Shown here in pieces: positions 27,002 to 35,558 of a DNA stretch of 64,000 nt. This DNA is from Paenibacillus sp. 1001270B_150601_E10 (GTDB taxonomy: Bacteria > Bacillota > Bacilli > Paenibacillales > Paenibacillaceae): the NCBI RefSeq assembly GCF_015558675.1, contig NZ_JADMOL010000014.1, positions 21,966-85,965 on the forward strand, written 5' to 3'. Position 1 is the stretch's first letter. Each line of letters opens with the position of its first letter. The notes below the pieces were generated by a model that searched no databases, had not been told where the DNA came from, and saw only the letters and a program-made list of their open reading frames with translations. Made by a program: the position numbers and the translations under genes.

Positions 27002-27058
27002 GGCCCGATCGATCAGGAATTTAGACAATGGTCTATATTGCTGATGTCGGGTCTTTTT
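27002..27058 (+). terminator. Second, tandem terminator
   Basis: GGCCCGA (27002-27008) pairs with TCGGGTC (27047-27053), with inner ATCAG/CTGAT and AGAC/GTCT arms, then TTTTT. It shares the CGGGTC stem sequence with the first terminator and lies 33 bases before the gene start. Confidence 0.8.
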
Positions 27059-27090
27059 GTATTTTATTACGAGGAATGGAGGAAACATGG

Positions 27091-28260
27091 ATGCAGCCTA
27101 AGTACATTACGAACATCGACAAGATCTTGGAAATACCGGAGCAGGATCGCAATAAACTGAAAGCGATTACGGAGAAATTTGTGTTCAGAGTCAATGAGTA
27201 CTACTTGAAGCTCATTGATTGGAATGATCCGATGGACCCGATCCGCAAGCTCGTGATTCCCAATGAGGGCGAGTTAATGGAGTATGGAAGATGGGATGCA
27301 TCTGACGAGGACACCAATTATGCGGTCCCAGGCTGTCAGCATAAGTACAAGACGACAGCACTTCTTATGGTATCCGAGGTATGTGGAGCCTATTGCCGGT
27401 ACTGCTTCCGCAAGCGCCTATTCCGCAATGATGTGAAGGAAGCGATGACTGACTTGGAGCCAGGCCTCACTTATATTGAGCAGCATCCCGAGATTAACAA
27501 TGTTCTGTTGACAGGAGGAGACAGCTTAATTCTGGCAACACCGAAGCTGGAAATGATTTTTAAGCGGCTGCGTGCCATTAAGCATGTCAAAATTATTAGG
27601 CTCGGCTCGAAGATTCCAGTATTCAATCCGATGCGAATCTATGAAGATGAGGCACTCCTTTCCCTTATTCGAGAGCATTCAAGCGTGGATCAGAGAATCT
27701 ATGTGATGGCCCATGTGAATCATCCACGAGAGATTACAAGAGAGGCTAAGCGCGGCTTCGATGCGCTCCATCAGGCAGGAGCCATTGTTGTCAATCAAAC
27801 CCCTGTGTTGAAAGGGATTAATGATGATCCGAAGGTGCTGGCCGAGCTGCTTGATAAGCTGTCTTGGGCAGGTGTTACCCCGTATTACTTCTTCGTTAAC
27901 CGCCCAGTGGCGGGCAATCGAGAGTTTGTGCTGACGCTTCAAGAAGTCTATCGGATTGTAGAAAAAGCCAAATCGATGACTTCAGGGCTTGGCAAGCGTG
28001 TCCGCCTCGCAATGAGCCATACCTCTGGCAAGATCGAGATTCTAGCGATAGAAGAAGGCAAAGCTTATCTGAAGTATCACCAGTCAAGAGACAATGAGTA
28101 CGGCAAGTTTATGGTTTTGGACTGCCCGAGAGAGGCAGCGTGGTTTGATGATCTGATTGGCAGTGAGCAGGTGTGGAAGAAGCCTGAGAAGCGAAGAGCA
28201 GACATTATATCTGTGAATGAGCTCCCTGATCTGCCTCGAAAAAAGGTAAGAAGCTATTAA
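27091..28260 (+). CDS. KamA-family radical SAM aminomutase, non-lysine type
   Basis: 389 residues from ATG 27091 (GGAGG eight bases ahead). C98-x3-C102-x2-C105 is the radical SAM cluster motif; TGGDSL and the PLP lysine K314 are kept, and R107 matches the Arg that binds the substrate carboxylate. In lysine 2,3-aminomutase two Asp residues hold the side-chain amine. Here PYYFFVNR puts R271 where the first Asp should be, and the region before K314 (RLAMSHTSGK) has no Asp. Lysine is therefore an unlikely substrate; glutamate aminomutase has Lys at the first site. The partner product is unknown. A c-di-AMP riboswitch controls it. Confidence 0.85.
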   Translation: MQPKYITNIDKILEIPEQDRNKLKAITEKFVFRVNEYYLKLIDWNDPMDPIRKLVIPNEGELMEYGRWDASDEDTNYAVPGCQHKYKTTALLMVSEVCGAYCRYCFRKRLFRNDVKEAMTDLEPGLTYIEQHPEINNVLLTGGDSLILATPKLEMIFKRLRAIKHVKIIRLGSKIPVFNPMRIYEDEALLSLIREHSSVDQRIYVMAHVNHPREITREAKRGFDALHQAGAIVVNQTPVLKGINDDPKVLAELLDKLSWAGVTPYYFFVNRPVAGNREFVLTLQEVYRIVEKAKSMTSGLGKRVRLAMSHTSGKIEILAIEEGKAYLKYHQSRDNEYGKFMVLDCPREAAWFDDLIGSEQVWKKPEKRRADIISVNELPDLPRKKVRSY

Positions 28261-28338
28261 AATCATCTATTTTCATCAATGTTTGAAGGATTCATAGGTT
28301 TATTCTCTATTTATTTGGGCGAGACTATTTCATAGGGC

Positions 28339-28401
28339 GGCCCGGGGATCGGTTCAAGTGACGTGCTAGATACGCGCGGGAATCGACCTCCGGGTCTTTT
28401 T
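28339..28401 (+). terminator. Terminator of the KamA gene
   Basis: A 16-base stem with one mismatch and some G-T pairs: GGCCCGGGGATCGGTT at 28339 pairs with AATCGACCTCCGGGTC ending at 28396, followed by TTTTT. Confidence 0.85.
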
Positions 28402-28442
28402 CTGTTTTTGGAAGACATGCAAAGTGAAACGGCTTGAAATGG

Positions 28443-28477
28443 ATTGATAGAAAGAGCTTAATTCGCTTTTTATCAAT
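28443..28477. repeat. Inverted repeat upstream of the MoxR operon
   Basis: ATTGATAGAAAG and CTTTTTATCAAT pair over about 12 bases (one G-T), 155 bases ahead of the operon. There is no T run, so it is more likely an operator than a terminator. The rest of the 28402-28632 gap shows no other recognisable signal. Confidence 0.45.
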
Positions 28478-28632
28478 AGAGTCGTAGAGTGGCGAGATGT
28501 CTGATCAAGACTCGCGGTGCATGTGGAAAGGACAGAGGCCCAGGTTGATAGGAGAGCTTCTGAAATCATCCGTATGAACCGTTCATAGATAAACGTTATT
28601 ACGCTCAAATAAAGGAGGCCTATGAAAACGAC

Positions 28633-29871
28633 ATGGAACAAGATCAAGCCTTGAAGATGGAAAGATGGACGACTGCTTTTGCTTCCTATGGCTGGGAGCA
28701 AATGCAGGATAAGCTGAATCAACGGGTTATTGGGAAAAAGGAGACGATTCGTCTCGCATGCTTGACGATGCTCGCAGGAGGGCATTTGCTGCTTGAAGAT
28801 GTGCCTGGCGTAGGCAAGACGCTGCTCGCAAGAAGCCTCGCACAGATTGCGGACAGCTCTTTTCGCCGCATCCAGATGACGCCGGATATGATGCCGGCTG
28901 ATATTACAGGCAGCATGGTTCTGCATCCATCCACCGGGGAGCTTCGCTATAGCGAGGGCCCCCTGCAGGCTCACGTTGTCTTGGTTGACGAATTAAACCG
29001 GGCTTCGTCGAGAACACAAGCGGCATTGCTGGAGGCGATGGAGGAGCGCTCGGTAACGGTGGATGGCGTTACTAGGGCGCTGCCCAAGCCTTTTATGGTC
29101 ATTGCGACGCAGAATCCCTTTGTGTTTGAAGGCACGTACCGATTGCCTGAAGCGGAGCTTGATCGGTTCATGATGAAGCTGTCCATAGGCTATCCTGAGG
29201 TTCATGCCGAAGCCGATATGCTTGTTCGTGAGCAATCGAAAGGAGAGATAGAGCGGATTCAAAGACCGGTCTTGACGACGGAAGAGTGGTCTTTGCTTAT
29301 TCAGCGTAGACGCTCCATTCACGTCGATGCCGTCCTATGCCGCTATATTTCCGAGCTTGTACAAGCAACTAGACGCCATGATCAGGTCGAGCTTGGTGTA
29401 AGTCCTCGGGGCTCAGTAGCGTTAATGCAAGCCGCTCAGGCACAGGCTTTAGTAAGCGGTCGAAGCTATGTCATCCCAGAGGACATCAAAGCGCTTGCCG
29501 TCCATGTGCTTGCTCACCGATTGGTGCTTCGCTCCTCTCAGCATATGACGGCAGAGGACGTTATTCAAGAGGTTGTACATCAGATCTCCGTACCGAGCTT
29601 CTCGAAGGAGGCGCGAGTTTCACAGGAGAGAGTAAAGCCTCATGACATCCTATATTCGCGTACGCGAATGGGATCGGAAACACAAGCGGTTCGAGCTTGG
29701 CTGCCTCCTCGTGAGACGGGAGAATGGGAGGTTTCTGTACGGAACCCTGGTGGGGATTCGCAGGAATCGCTTAAGCAGGATTCGGATATAGACACATCTT
29801 CCAAGCATCAGGTATCACCTCGCAGGCGCTCGAAAGAAGGCGGCTCGTGGTTTAGAGGGCTGTTCCGATGA
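28633..29871 (+). CDS. MoxR-family AAA+ ATPase
   Basis: 412 residues. Walker A EDVPGVGKT, Walker B HVVLVDELNRASS, sensor VIATQNPF and YRLPEAELDRF are characteristic of MoxR. The C-terminal lid (MoxR AAA_lid) is followed by about 85 polar residues. MoxR ATPases act as chaperones that insert metals or assemble partner proteins, usually a DUF58 protein encoded next door. Its last four bases overlap the DUF58 start (ATGA). It matches yeaC of B. subtilis in context. The strong AAAGGAGG is 14 bases from the ATG; an out-of-frame ATG at 28622 is nearer. Confidence 0.9.
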   Translation: MEQDQALKMERWTTAFASYGWEQMQDKLNQRVIGKKETIRLACLTMLAGGHLLLEDVPGVGKTLLARSLAQIADSSFRRIQMTPDMMPADITGSMVLHPSTGELRYSEGPLQAHVVLVDELNRASSRTQAALLEAMEERSVTVDGVTRALPKPFMVIATQNPFVFEGTYRLPEAELDRFMMKLSIGYPEVHAEADMLVREQSKGEIERIQRPVLTTEEWSLLIQRRRSIHVDAVLCRYISELVQATRRHDQVELGVSPRGSVALMQAAQAQALVSGRSYVIPEDIKALAVHVLAHRLVLRSSQHMTAEDVIQEVVHQISVPSFSKEARVSQERVKPHDILYSRTRMGSETQAVRAWLPPRETGEWEVSVRNPGGDSQESLKQDSDIDTSSKHQVSPRRRSKEGGSWFRGLFR

Positions 29872-31118
29872 AGGTCAAGCGTTTAGGCATGAGTACTCTT
29901 CTTATTCGAATCGTCTTTACAGTGGCAATTGGCAGCTCCTTGTTTGTATATGGCGGCATGGAGCGCCATGCAGCCCTAGCTTTTATCGGCGGGCTGGCAT
30001 TAGGATATGCCAGCTACGGAATTCGGATCGCTATGATGCCGCTTCAGGGAATACGTACAACACGAGAGATCATTGCCGATAACCACGGCCCTTTTTATTC
30101 ACAGCTTCGCTGGCAAACGAACTTGACGATGAGAAAGGGCTCGTCGGTCATGATTCGGCTCGAAGAGAGCTGGAGAATCGAGGGGAGCGCAGACAGTATT
30201 GCGAGCAGCATTCGAGTGTGCTGGCCTGGGCTAAAACGAAAGGCTTCCTGCATACATGAGCTGGAGTTCCCTATAAGAGGGCGATATACGCTGGAATCCA
30301 TCGAGATGACAGTTGGAGACCTGTGGGGTTGGTTTCAGATGTCTATCACTCAGCCCGTTACGGGAAAAGACAAGCTTCAGGCGTATGTGCTGCCTTCAAC
30401 AGCCTATTGGGACGAGGCTTCCATGTGGAGTCAGCAAGGAATGTCGGTGACGACAGTCGGATCTCCATCAGAGACTAGGGGATCCGTATCGGGGCTGTTA
30501 TCAAGTGAGCTGCGTCCCTATCAACTGGGAGATTCCCATCGCAGTATTCACTGGCGCTATTATGCCAAGCATCGCGAGCTGGCCGTACGAGCAAGAAGCA
30601 TAGAAGAGCAGCCTGAATCCACCTTCGTCCTCGATGATTTGTCCATTGTAAATGGGAAAGATGCGGAGCAACTGGAACAATTGCTTGATCGAGCAGCCTA
30701 CGAATGCTGCTTGGCATGGAGAGCAGAACGTGCAGTACGGCTTCTATTTGTAAGCTCGGAGGTGCTCAGTCAAGGGCAGCAGGAAATTGCCGAGCGCATT
30801 GTTCTTTTTAGTGAGTCCAGTGAACAGAAGCTTCAGGCGGAGGCTTTGGAAAAGGGCTCTTGCTCGCATGGGAAAGGCTTGGGTCTTGCCCCACAAGTAA
30901 AGGGCAGTGAAGTTACGGTACTCAGCAGTAGAAATAAAGCTTGGCACATCAATGATCTGCCAGGTTGGCTGCATGAGGTAAGAATAAAAGACTGGAGGAC
31001 CATTGCCCCTGTCTCGCCTTCACAGCCTGATCAGGCATTGATGCGGAAGATCAAGACGAAAGGAAGCGTCATGAGCAAGCAAGGAGGTAGACCGAATGTC
31101 CCTTCATCTGGAATCTAA
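29868..31118 (+). CDS. DUF58 domain membrane protein
   Basis: 416 residues. Two membrane helices near the N-terminus (about 9-50) are followed by an extracytoplasmic-type beta region. The DUF58 motif lies at about 205-245: SSELRPYQLGDSHRSIHWRYYAKHRELAVR. The remainder resembles a von Willebrand factor A-like fold. Function is unknown; the protein is the usual partner of MoxR ATPases. It overlaps both neighbours (4 bases upstream, 23 downstream), so the three products are probably made together. It corresponds to yeaD in B. subtilis gene order. Confidence 0.87.
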   Translation: MKVKRLGMSTLLIRIVFTVAIGSSLFVYGGMERHAALAFIGGLALGYASYGIRIAMMPLQGIRTTREIIADNHGPFYSQLRWQTNLTMRKGSSVMIRLEESWRIEGSADSIASSIRVCWPGLKRKASCIHELEFPIRGRYTLESIEMTVGDLWGWFQMSITQPVTGKDKLQAYVLPSTAYWDEASMWSQQGMSVTTVGSPSETRGSVSGLLSSELRPYQLGDSHRSIHWRYYAKHRELAVRARSIEEQPESTFVLDDLSIVNGKDAEQLEQLLDRAAYECCLAWRAERAVRLLFVSSEVLSQGQQEIAERIVLFSESSEQKLQAEALEKGSCSHGKGLGLAPQVKGSEVTVLSSRNKAWHINDLPGWLHEVRIKDWRTIAPVSPSQPDQALMRKIKTKGSVMSKQGGRPNVPSSGI

Positions 31119-33873
31119 GCGTAAAGAAAATAAAAGAACGCTCGTGCAGTTGAAGCCCCGTTCAGCCATCGAAAACAAACAGGCTTTTATAGAGAGTCAT
31201 CTTGCAGTGTGGAAGCGACTTGGCTGCAGTCTGCTCTTGTTTGGCTTGTTTACCGAGTGGCTGCATCCTTTGGCCGAGCTCCAAGGATATACTGATCTTC
31301 AACAGCTCTATCCATTGTCTCTTACGATCTTGAGCAGCCTCTTGATCGGCGTATGGGTCCAATCGGCCTTTTGGAGAAATGGCTTAAAGCTTGGTGTCGT
31401 CTTGTTTATGACGATTTGGGTGTTTGGCAATGTGGCTGTAGATTGGCCGGAGAGGCTCGGAGTAATATCCTTTCTTCACACGAATCTTGAGATTCTGCTT
31501 CAAGGAAGCTCTCGATTCGTGCTTGCTGTCGAGCAGGACCTCCGTCATGTTATTCAGGGAATAACGGAGGGAGAGTGGCTGCTTGCAAGCGGGGAAGTCC
31601 GTACATTCCTGCTGCTCGCTGTAGTGATGGTGCTTGCATCGCTGGTCCAGTCTTTAATGCTTGCGAATCACAGTGTGCTGCTCTTTTGTGCAGCAACGGG
31701 GATTTACCTGCTTTTCTTGCAGGCGGCAATAGGCATTGATACCTCTATAGGCCTTGTTCGAGCTGTAGCGTGGAGCGCTGCATTGGTGGCTTGGGTTCGT
31801 ATGTTATCGGTAAGTGAGCAGGATGATCATCTTGCGCAGAGGGCTTGGCCGACTCGCTGGTGGCTGTTAACAATCGGAACGAGTGCTGCCATTATTGTGC
31901 TGTTTGCAGGCTGGAATCAGCTGTACAGCTGGGAGAAGCCGCGAACTTGGCCTGAGATGAACGCATGGATCGAGGAGCGTCTAACCGGCGCAGCACCTTC
32001 CCGCTCTTCGAGCAGCACTATCGAACAAGCGCTGGCTTTTCAGCAGCCGCAGGCCGAGCTTGCGAAGCAATCCGCCACAATCGGCAAGACGGGATACGGA
32101 GAGAATGATGAACAGCTTGGAGCTCCGCTGGCGGAGGATCATCGTATTTTGTTTACGGCTGTATCCCCAGAGCCTACGTATTGGAAGCTGGAAGTAAAGA
32201 GTGATTATACGGGTAAAGGCTGGGCCTCGCCGGAGCAGCCTGCAGAGTGGGTCCATGCCGCGGGATCGTTGCTTACAAAGAATGAACAAAGTGGTGAGGA
32301 CGAGCAGTTACAGGGCTGGTCATCTCCATTCACGCAATCGATCGCGATTCCCCGTTATGACGGGCAATTTCCGCTTGCTTTTGGAGGCAGACCCGAACGT
32401 TTGACGGACTGGGAAGACAATGAGGAGCTGCCAGATTCGTTACGGTTGAAATACGAGGCAGCATATGAACGTTACCGTCTAGCAGAGAACCCATTGTATG
32501 CAGGGGATGATGATACATTCACTTACTCGTATCAAACGAGAACTTGGAATGGGAAGAGTCTACCATCAAATGGTGATGCCGGTGAGGCTTCTACACGCAA
32601 TTTGGCCGTTCCCAAGGAGCTCTTGCAGACCTATACGGCTTTGCCAGACTCGCTTCCAGATCGGGTTAGGACACTGACAAAGGACATTACGGCGAATGCA
32701 GCATCAACCTTAGATAAAGCATCCGCGATACAGGCTTTCCTGCAGCAGAACTATGCTTATACGAAGGTCGAGACGCGAGTGCCTAGAGCGGAAGCAGACT
32801 TTGTCGATGCGTTCTTGTTTGAGCAGAAGCAGGGCTATTGCGTTCACTTCTCCACCGCGATGGCGGTCATGTTAAGAACGCAAGGTATTCCGACGCGCTG
32901 GGTCAAAGGATTCGCGCCAGGCGAGAGCAGCGCTCCCGGCCAATATACGATTCGCGCATCCGATGCTCATGCTTGGGTGGAGGTCTATGAGCCCAGCATG
33001 GGGTGGATTCCATTTGAGGCGACACCTGCTTCTGGTGTAGGTTCCACACGGTCTTTATCCCAATCGGCTGAGGGAGCTTCATCAGAAGCCAGCGGCATCC
33101 TGAATGAGAAAGGCGGGCAGCAACAGCTGCTGGAAGGGGCAGATGTGGTTCAGCCGTCTTCAAGTGAAGCGCCTAAGCAAGAAGTTGAAGCAAGGAAGCT
33201 AGAGGAGCTGAACGTCCATCCTCTTTCGAAAAATGGAGGGATGACAACCATGTTAAGACAATGGGGGCAGGAAACGATTCAAAAGCTTCAACAGACGGGG
33301 ACGCGTGTCTACGAATACGCGATTTCGCTGGCTGACCAATGGAGTAAGGAACGGGAGTGGCTTTCAGCCTATTCGGAATGGCAGCAGATTCTCGAAATAA
33401 TCGGGTTAGGAGAGGCTAGAGGGCAATCTCTGAATATGGCTCAAGCCTATCCTTTGCATTTGATTCTGCTTACAGCAGCCGTCTTGCTTCTTCTCATGAT
33501 CGTCATTATCGTTTTGCATCGCTGGGTACGTCGAAAGCTGCCATTTTGGCGGATGAACCGCCTCATCCATGCGCAGAAGCATCACTATGAGCAGGGGCGG
33601 GTACAGCAGATGGGAGAGTTGGCGTGGAGACTTATTGAGCGCAAATATGGATCGCGGCCTCGCTATATGACGCTGGAAGAGTACTCGCGTCAGTTGTCTG
33701 ATGCTGGACTAACGAAGGAGCAGTCGCTTGCTTTACAGCAGTTTGCGGAGGACTGCCAGATGCTCCTTTTTGCAAGACATCAAGGGGATCGCATCGTTCG
33801 CAAGCGTTTCTTGGACGGCTGTCTCCGTGTGTTAAGCTGGGCAAAGAGCAAGGACCACAAGCTTTCGCATTAA
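31096..33873 (+). CDS. TgpA-like membrane transglutaminase with DUF4129 tail
   Basis: 925 residues. The N-terminal third has about six to eight membrane helices (DUF3488 type). A large external region contains the transglutaminase core: Cys in QGYCVHFSTAMAVML, His in ASDAHAWVEVY, and WIPFEATP, where Glu sits at the usual Asp position, which is common in this group. A further membrane helix (about 795-815, LHLILLTAAVLLLLMIVIIVL) precedes a cytoplasmic DUF4129-like domain. AAGGAGG lies before ATG 31096. It is the last gene of MoxR-DUF58-TGase. Homologues in this position (yebA) precede guaA in Bacillus. Substrate unknown. Confidence 0.88.
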   Translation: MSLHLESKRKENKRTLVQLKPRSAIENKQAFIESHLAVWKRLGCSLLLFGLFTEWLHPLAELQGYTDLQQLYPLSLTILSSLLIGVWVQSAFWRNGLKLGVVLFMTIWVFGNVAVDWPERLGVISFLHTNLEILLQGSSRFVLAVEQDLRHVIQGITEGEWLLASGEVRTFLLLAVVMVLASLVQSLMLANHSVLLFCAATGIYLLFLQAAIGIDTSIGLVRAVAWSAALVAWVRMLSVSEQDDHLAQRAWPTRWWLLTIGTSAAIIVLFAGWNQLYSWEKPRTWPEMNAWIEERLTGAAPSRSSSSTIEQALAFQQPQAELAKQSATIGKTGYGENDEQLGAPLAEDHRILFTAVSPEPTYWKLEVKSDYTGKGWASPEQPAEWVHAAGSLLTKNEQSGEDEQLQGWSSPFTQSIAIPRYDGQFPLAFGGRPERLTDWEDNEELPDSLRLKYEAAYERYRLAENPLYAGDDDTFTYSYQTRTWNGKSLPSNGDAGEASTRNLAVPKELLQTYTALPDSLPDRVRTLTKDITANAASTLDKASAIQAFLQQNYAYTKVETRVPRAEADFVDAFLFEQKQGYCVHFSTAMAVMLRTQGIPTRWVKGFAPGESSAPGQYTIRASDAHAWVEVYEPSMGWIPFEATPASGVGSTRSLSQSAEGASSEASGILNEKGGQQQLLEGADVVQPSSSEAPKQEVEARKLEELNVHPLSKNGGMTTMLRQWGQETIQKLQQTGTRVYEYAISLADQWSKEREWLSAYSEWQQILEIIGLGEARGQSLNMAQAYPLHLILLTAAVLLLLMIVIIVLHRWVRRKLPFWRMNRLIHAQKHHYEQGRVQQMGELAWRLIERKYGSRPRYMTLEEYSRQLSDAGLTKEQSLALQQFAEDCQMLLFARHQGDRIVRKRFLDGCLRVLSWAKSKDHKLSH

Positions 33874-33924
33874 AGGCTCATGTTGGCACGTCAATACATG
33901 CAAGTTCCTGGCTCACGATAAAAA

Positions 33925-33955
33925 GGCTCCCCTCAAGAATAAGGAGGGGAGCTTA
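33925..33955 (+). terminator. Terminator of the MoxR operon
   Basis: GCTCCCCTC (33926-33934) pairs perfectly with GAGGGGAGC (33944-33952), followed by TTATAAT. Confidence 0.8.
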
Positions 33956-34224
33956 TAATGTTAGAGGGAGCTTGGTGAGACCTGCCTTTATTATTCTAAT
34001 CACGCCATGCAAGCACATGAGGACTTTTTTTAAGTTGAGGCTAGAGTGAAACAGACTTGGGAGGGCGGTTAAGAAGTATGAGCGTTTTATTTTGTATTCT
34101 AGTCTCCTTATGCTTACAGAAATAGGCGCATTCTAGTCAAAACATGTTCTCTTTATCTCACCTACTAGTTTTTTATAATCTTTTATAATCTCTGTTCCGA
34201 ACGGTGCCTAGCTTCAATTAAGAT
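33956..34224. other. Gene-free tail before the exported hydrolase
   Basis: With the terminator ahead, this makes a 351-base gap. The right part repeats TTTTATAATCT twice in tandem near 34170. I see no gene or consensus regulatory element. Confidence 0.5.
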
Positions 34225-35166
34225 CTATTTGACTTGCTTAAGAATGCTATTGATAGCGTTAATGACGATATCCGGACGATAAAGATTGATTTCATGAGCA
34301 GAGTCTTTCGTGAGAATGAATCTGCCCTTCGTAGATTGTTTAGCTAGCTGTGCTTGGAGCTCGTGCCAGCGGGAATCTACACCGGCGTCAATATATTTCA
34401 GCGCTTCTAAATCTTCTTCAGGAGAATAAGGCATAATTTGCTTCTGAGCAGATAGAACAACGAGTGGAAGCTTCTTCAATGAAGATCTGAATGAAAAAGC
34501 TTGGTTGGTTGAAGCACGCACATCATCGAAACTGCCCAGACCCATTTGTTCTGCAGCATTAAAAGCTGGAATGTATTCATTAACTACGTAGTCATGATCG
34601 AAGTAAGGAAGAAGAATATCCTTTTCATAAGTATCCACAGTACCATCTACACTTACAATGCCAGCGACTTCGTCAGGGTATAGTCCCTGGAATACACGAA
34701 CATAATTGCCGCCCATGGAATGACCCACTAGAATATATGGCTTAGGAACCTTTAATTGTTCCAATACGTTATGAAGCTCTGTTGCGATTCCAATCGCATC
34801 TCGTTTAGAATCTTTAGGTGTTGGATCACTCTTTCCTAAAGAAGAACGATCATAAGAAACCGTAAGGGTTTGCTGGGCAATAACGGGCTGCACATAGCGC
34901 CAAGCCGTTGAATCCTGTCCAAACCCCGCCTCAAAAACAACAGTAGGTCTATTTTTATAGGTTTCACCTTGGATGTTGGCATATATTTTATGCGTTCCAA
35001 GATCAGTGTATGTTTCTACTAATTTGATCGGAGCGGGTGGTTTCACAATATTTGGATTATTTACTTCAGGATAATCATCAAATGGATTTGTAGCGGCAAA
35101 TGTTGATGTTGTGAAAGAAATAATAGAGATCATAGCTGCTAAAAGAAAAGCAAGCGGTTTCTTCAT
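34225..35166 (-). CDS. Exported alpha/beta hydrolase
   Basis: 313 residues. A Sec signal peptide (MKKPLAFLLAAMISIISFTTSTFAA) is followed by the mature domain. GFGQDSTAW is the oxyanion region, GHSMGGNYVRVF holds the nucleophile Ser, and DSAHEINLY the catalytic His. The fold covers esterases, lipases and peptidases, and the substrate cannot be read. It is isolated between a terminator and a LacI unit. Codon use is more AT-rich than the flanking operons, which may mean later acquisition. GGAGGTTATCCACAAC precedes ATG. Confidence 0.85.
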   Translation of the reverse strand: MKKPLAFLLAAMISIISFTTSTFAATNPFDDYPEVNNPNIVKPPAPIKLVETYTDLGTHKIYANIQGETYKNRPTVVFEAGFGQDSTAWRYVQPVIAQQTLTVSYDRSSLGKSDPTPKDSKRDAIGIATELHNVLEQLKVPKPYILVGHSMGGNYVRVFQGLYPDEVAGIVSVDGTVDTYEKDILLPYFDHDYVVNEYIPAFNAAEQMGLGSFDDVRASTNQAFSFRSSLKKLPLVVLSAQKQIMPYSPEEDLEALKYIDAGVDSRWHELQAQLAKQSTKGRFILTKDSAHEINLYRPDIVINAINSILKQVK

Positions 35167-35180
35167 GTTGTGGATAACCT

Positions 35181-35208
35181 CCGAATAAGTTAATTAGAAC
35201 TTGTTCGG
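35181..35208. repeat. 28-base imperfect palindrome next to the hydrolase ribosome site
   Basis: CCGAATAAGTT and AACTTGTTCGG flank AATTAG (10 of 11 pairs). It ends only a few bases ahead of the GGAGG of the hydrolase gene. A TetR-like operator or a translation-blocking hairpin are both possible. The rest of the 35167-35558 gap, apart from the terminator at 35475, shows nothing I can name. Confidence 0.5.
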
Positions 35209-35474
35209 CAGAGCTATAAAAGATTGTTCAACTCGCCCCCTCAATGCGAATAACAATAAAGCAGATATCCTAGACCACCCTACCCTGTGTTTGATGCTGA
35301 TCTACAAATAAATAGGCGACTAGAATATGCCTCCTCATACAGGCAACCTATTAATTTGGAATAACTAGTCAGACATCTAACAATCAATGCCCTCAATCAT
35401 TATCCCAAAATTTTACTCTGTTGGCAAGATTAATAAAGAGGAACTAATGACGATATCGTGTATAGGCTCAAAAT

Positions 35475-35529
35475 AAAAAAACGATTAATGGATTCTAACA
35501 GAACGTAGCTAGAGTCATAATCGTTTTTT
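35475..35529. terminator. Terminator of the LacI-type gene (bidirectional shape)
   Basis: AAAAAACGATTA (35475-35486) pairs with TAATCGTTTTTT (35518-35529), with an inner GATTCT/AGAGTC arm. It lies 30 bases past the regulator stop. Confidence 0.85.
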
Positions 35530-35558
35530 AGGTATATGAGATGTACATATTGCTGGCT

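Noticed and set aside
28622..28654. Ten-codon frame overlapping the MoxR start
   Set aside because: Out of frame and no evidence of function beyond its position near AAAGGAGG.
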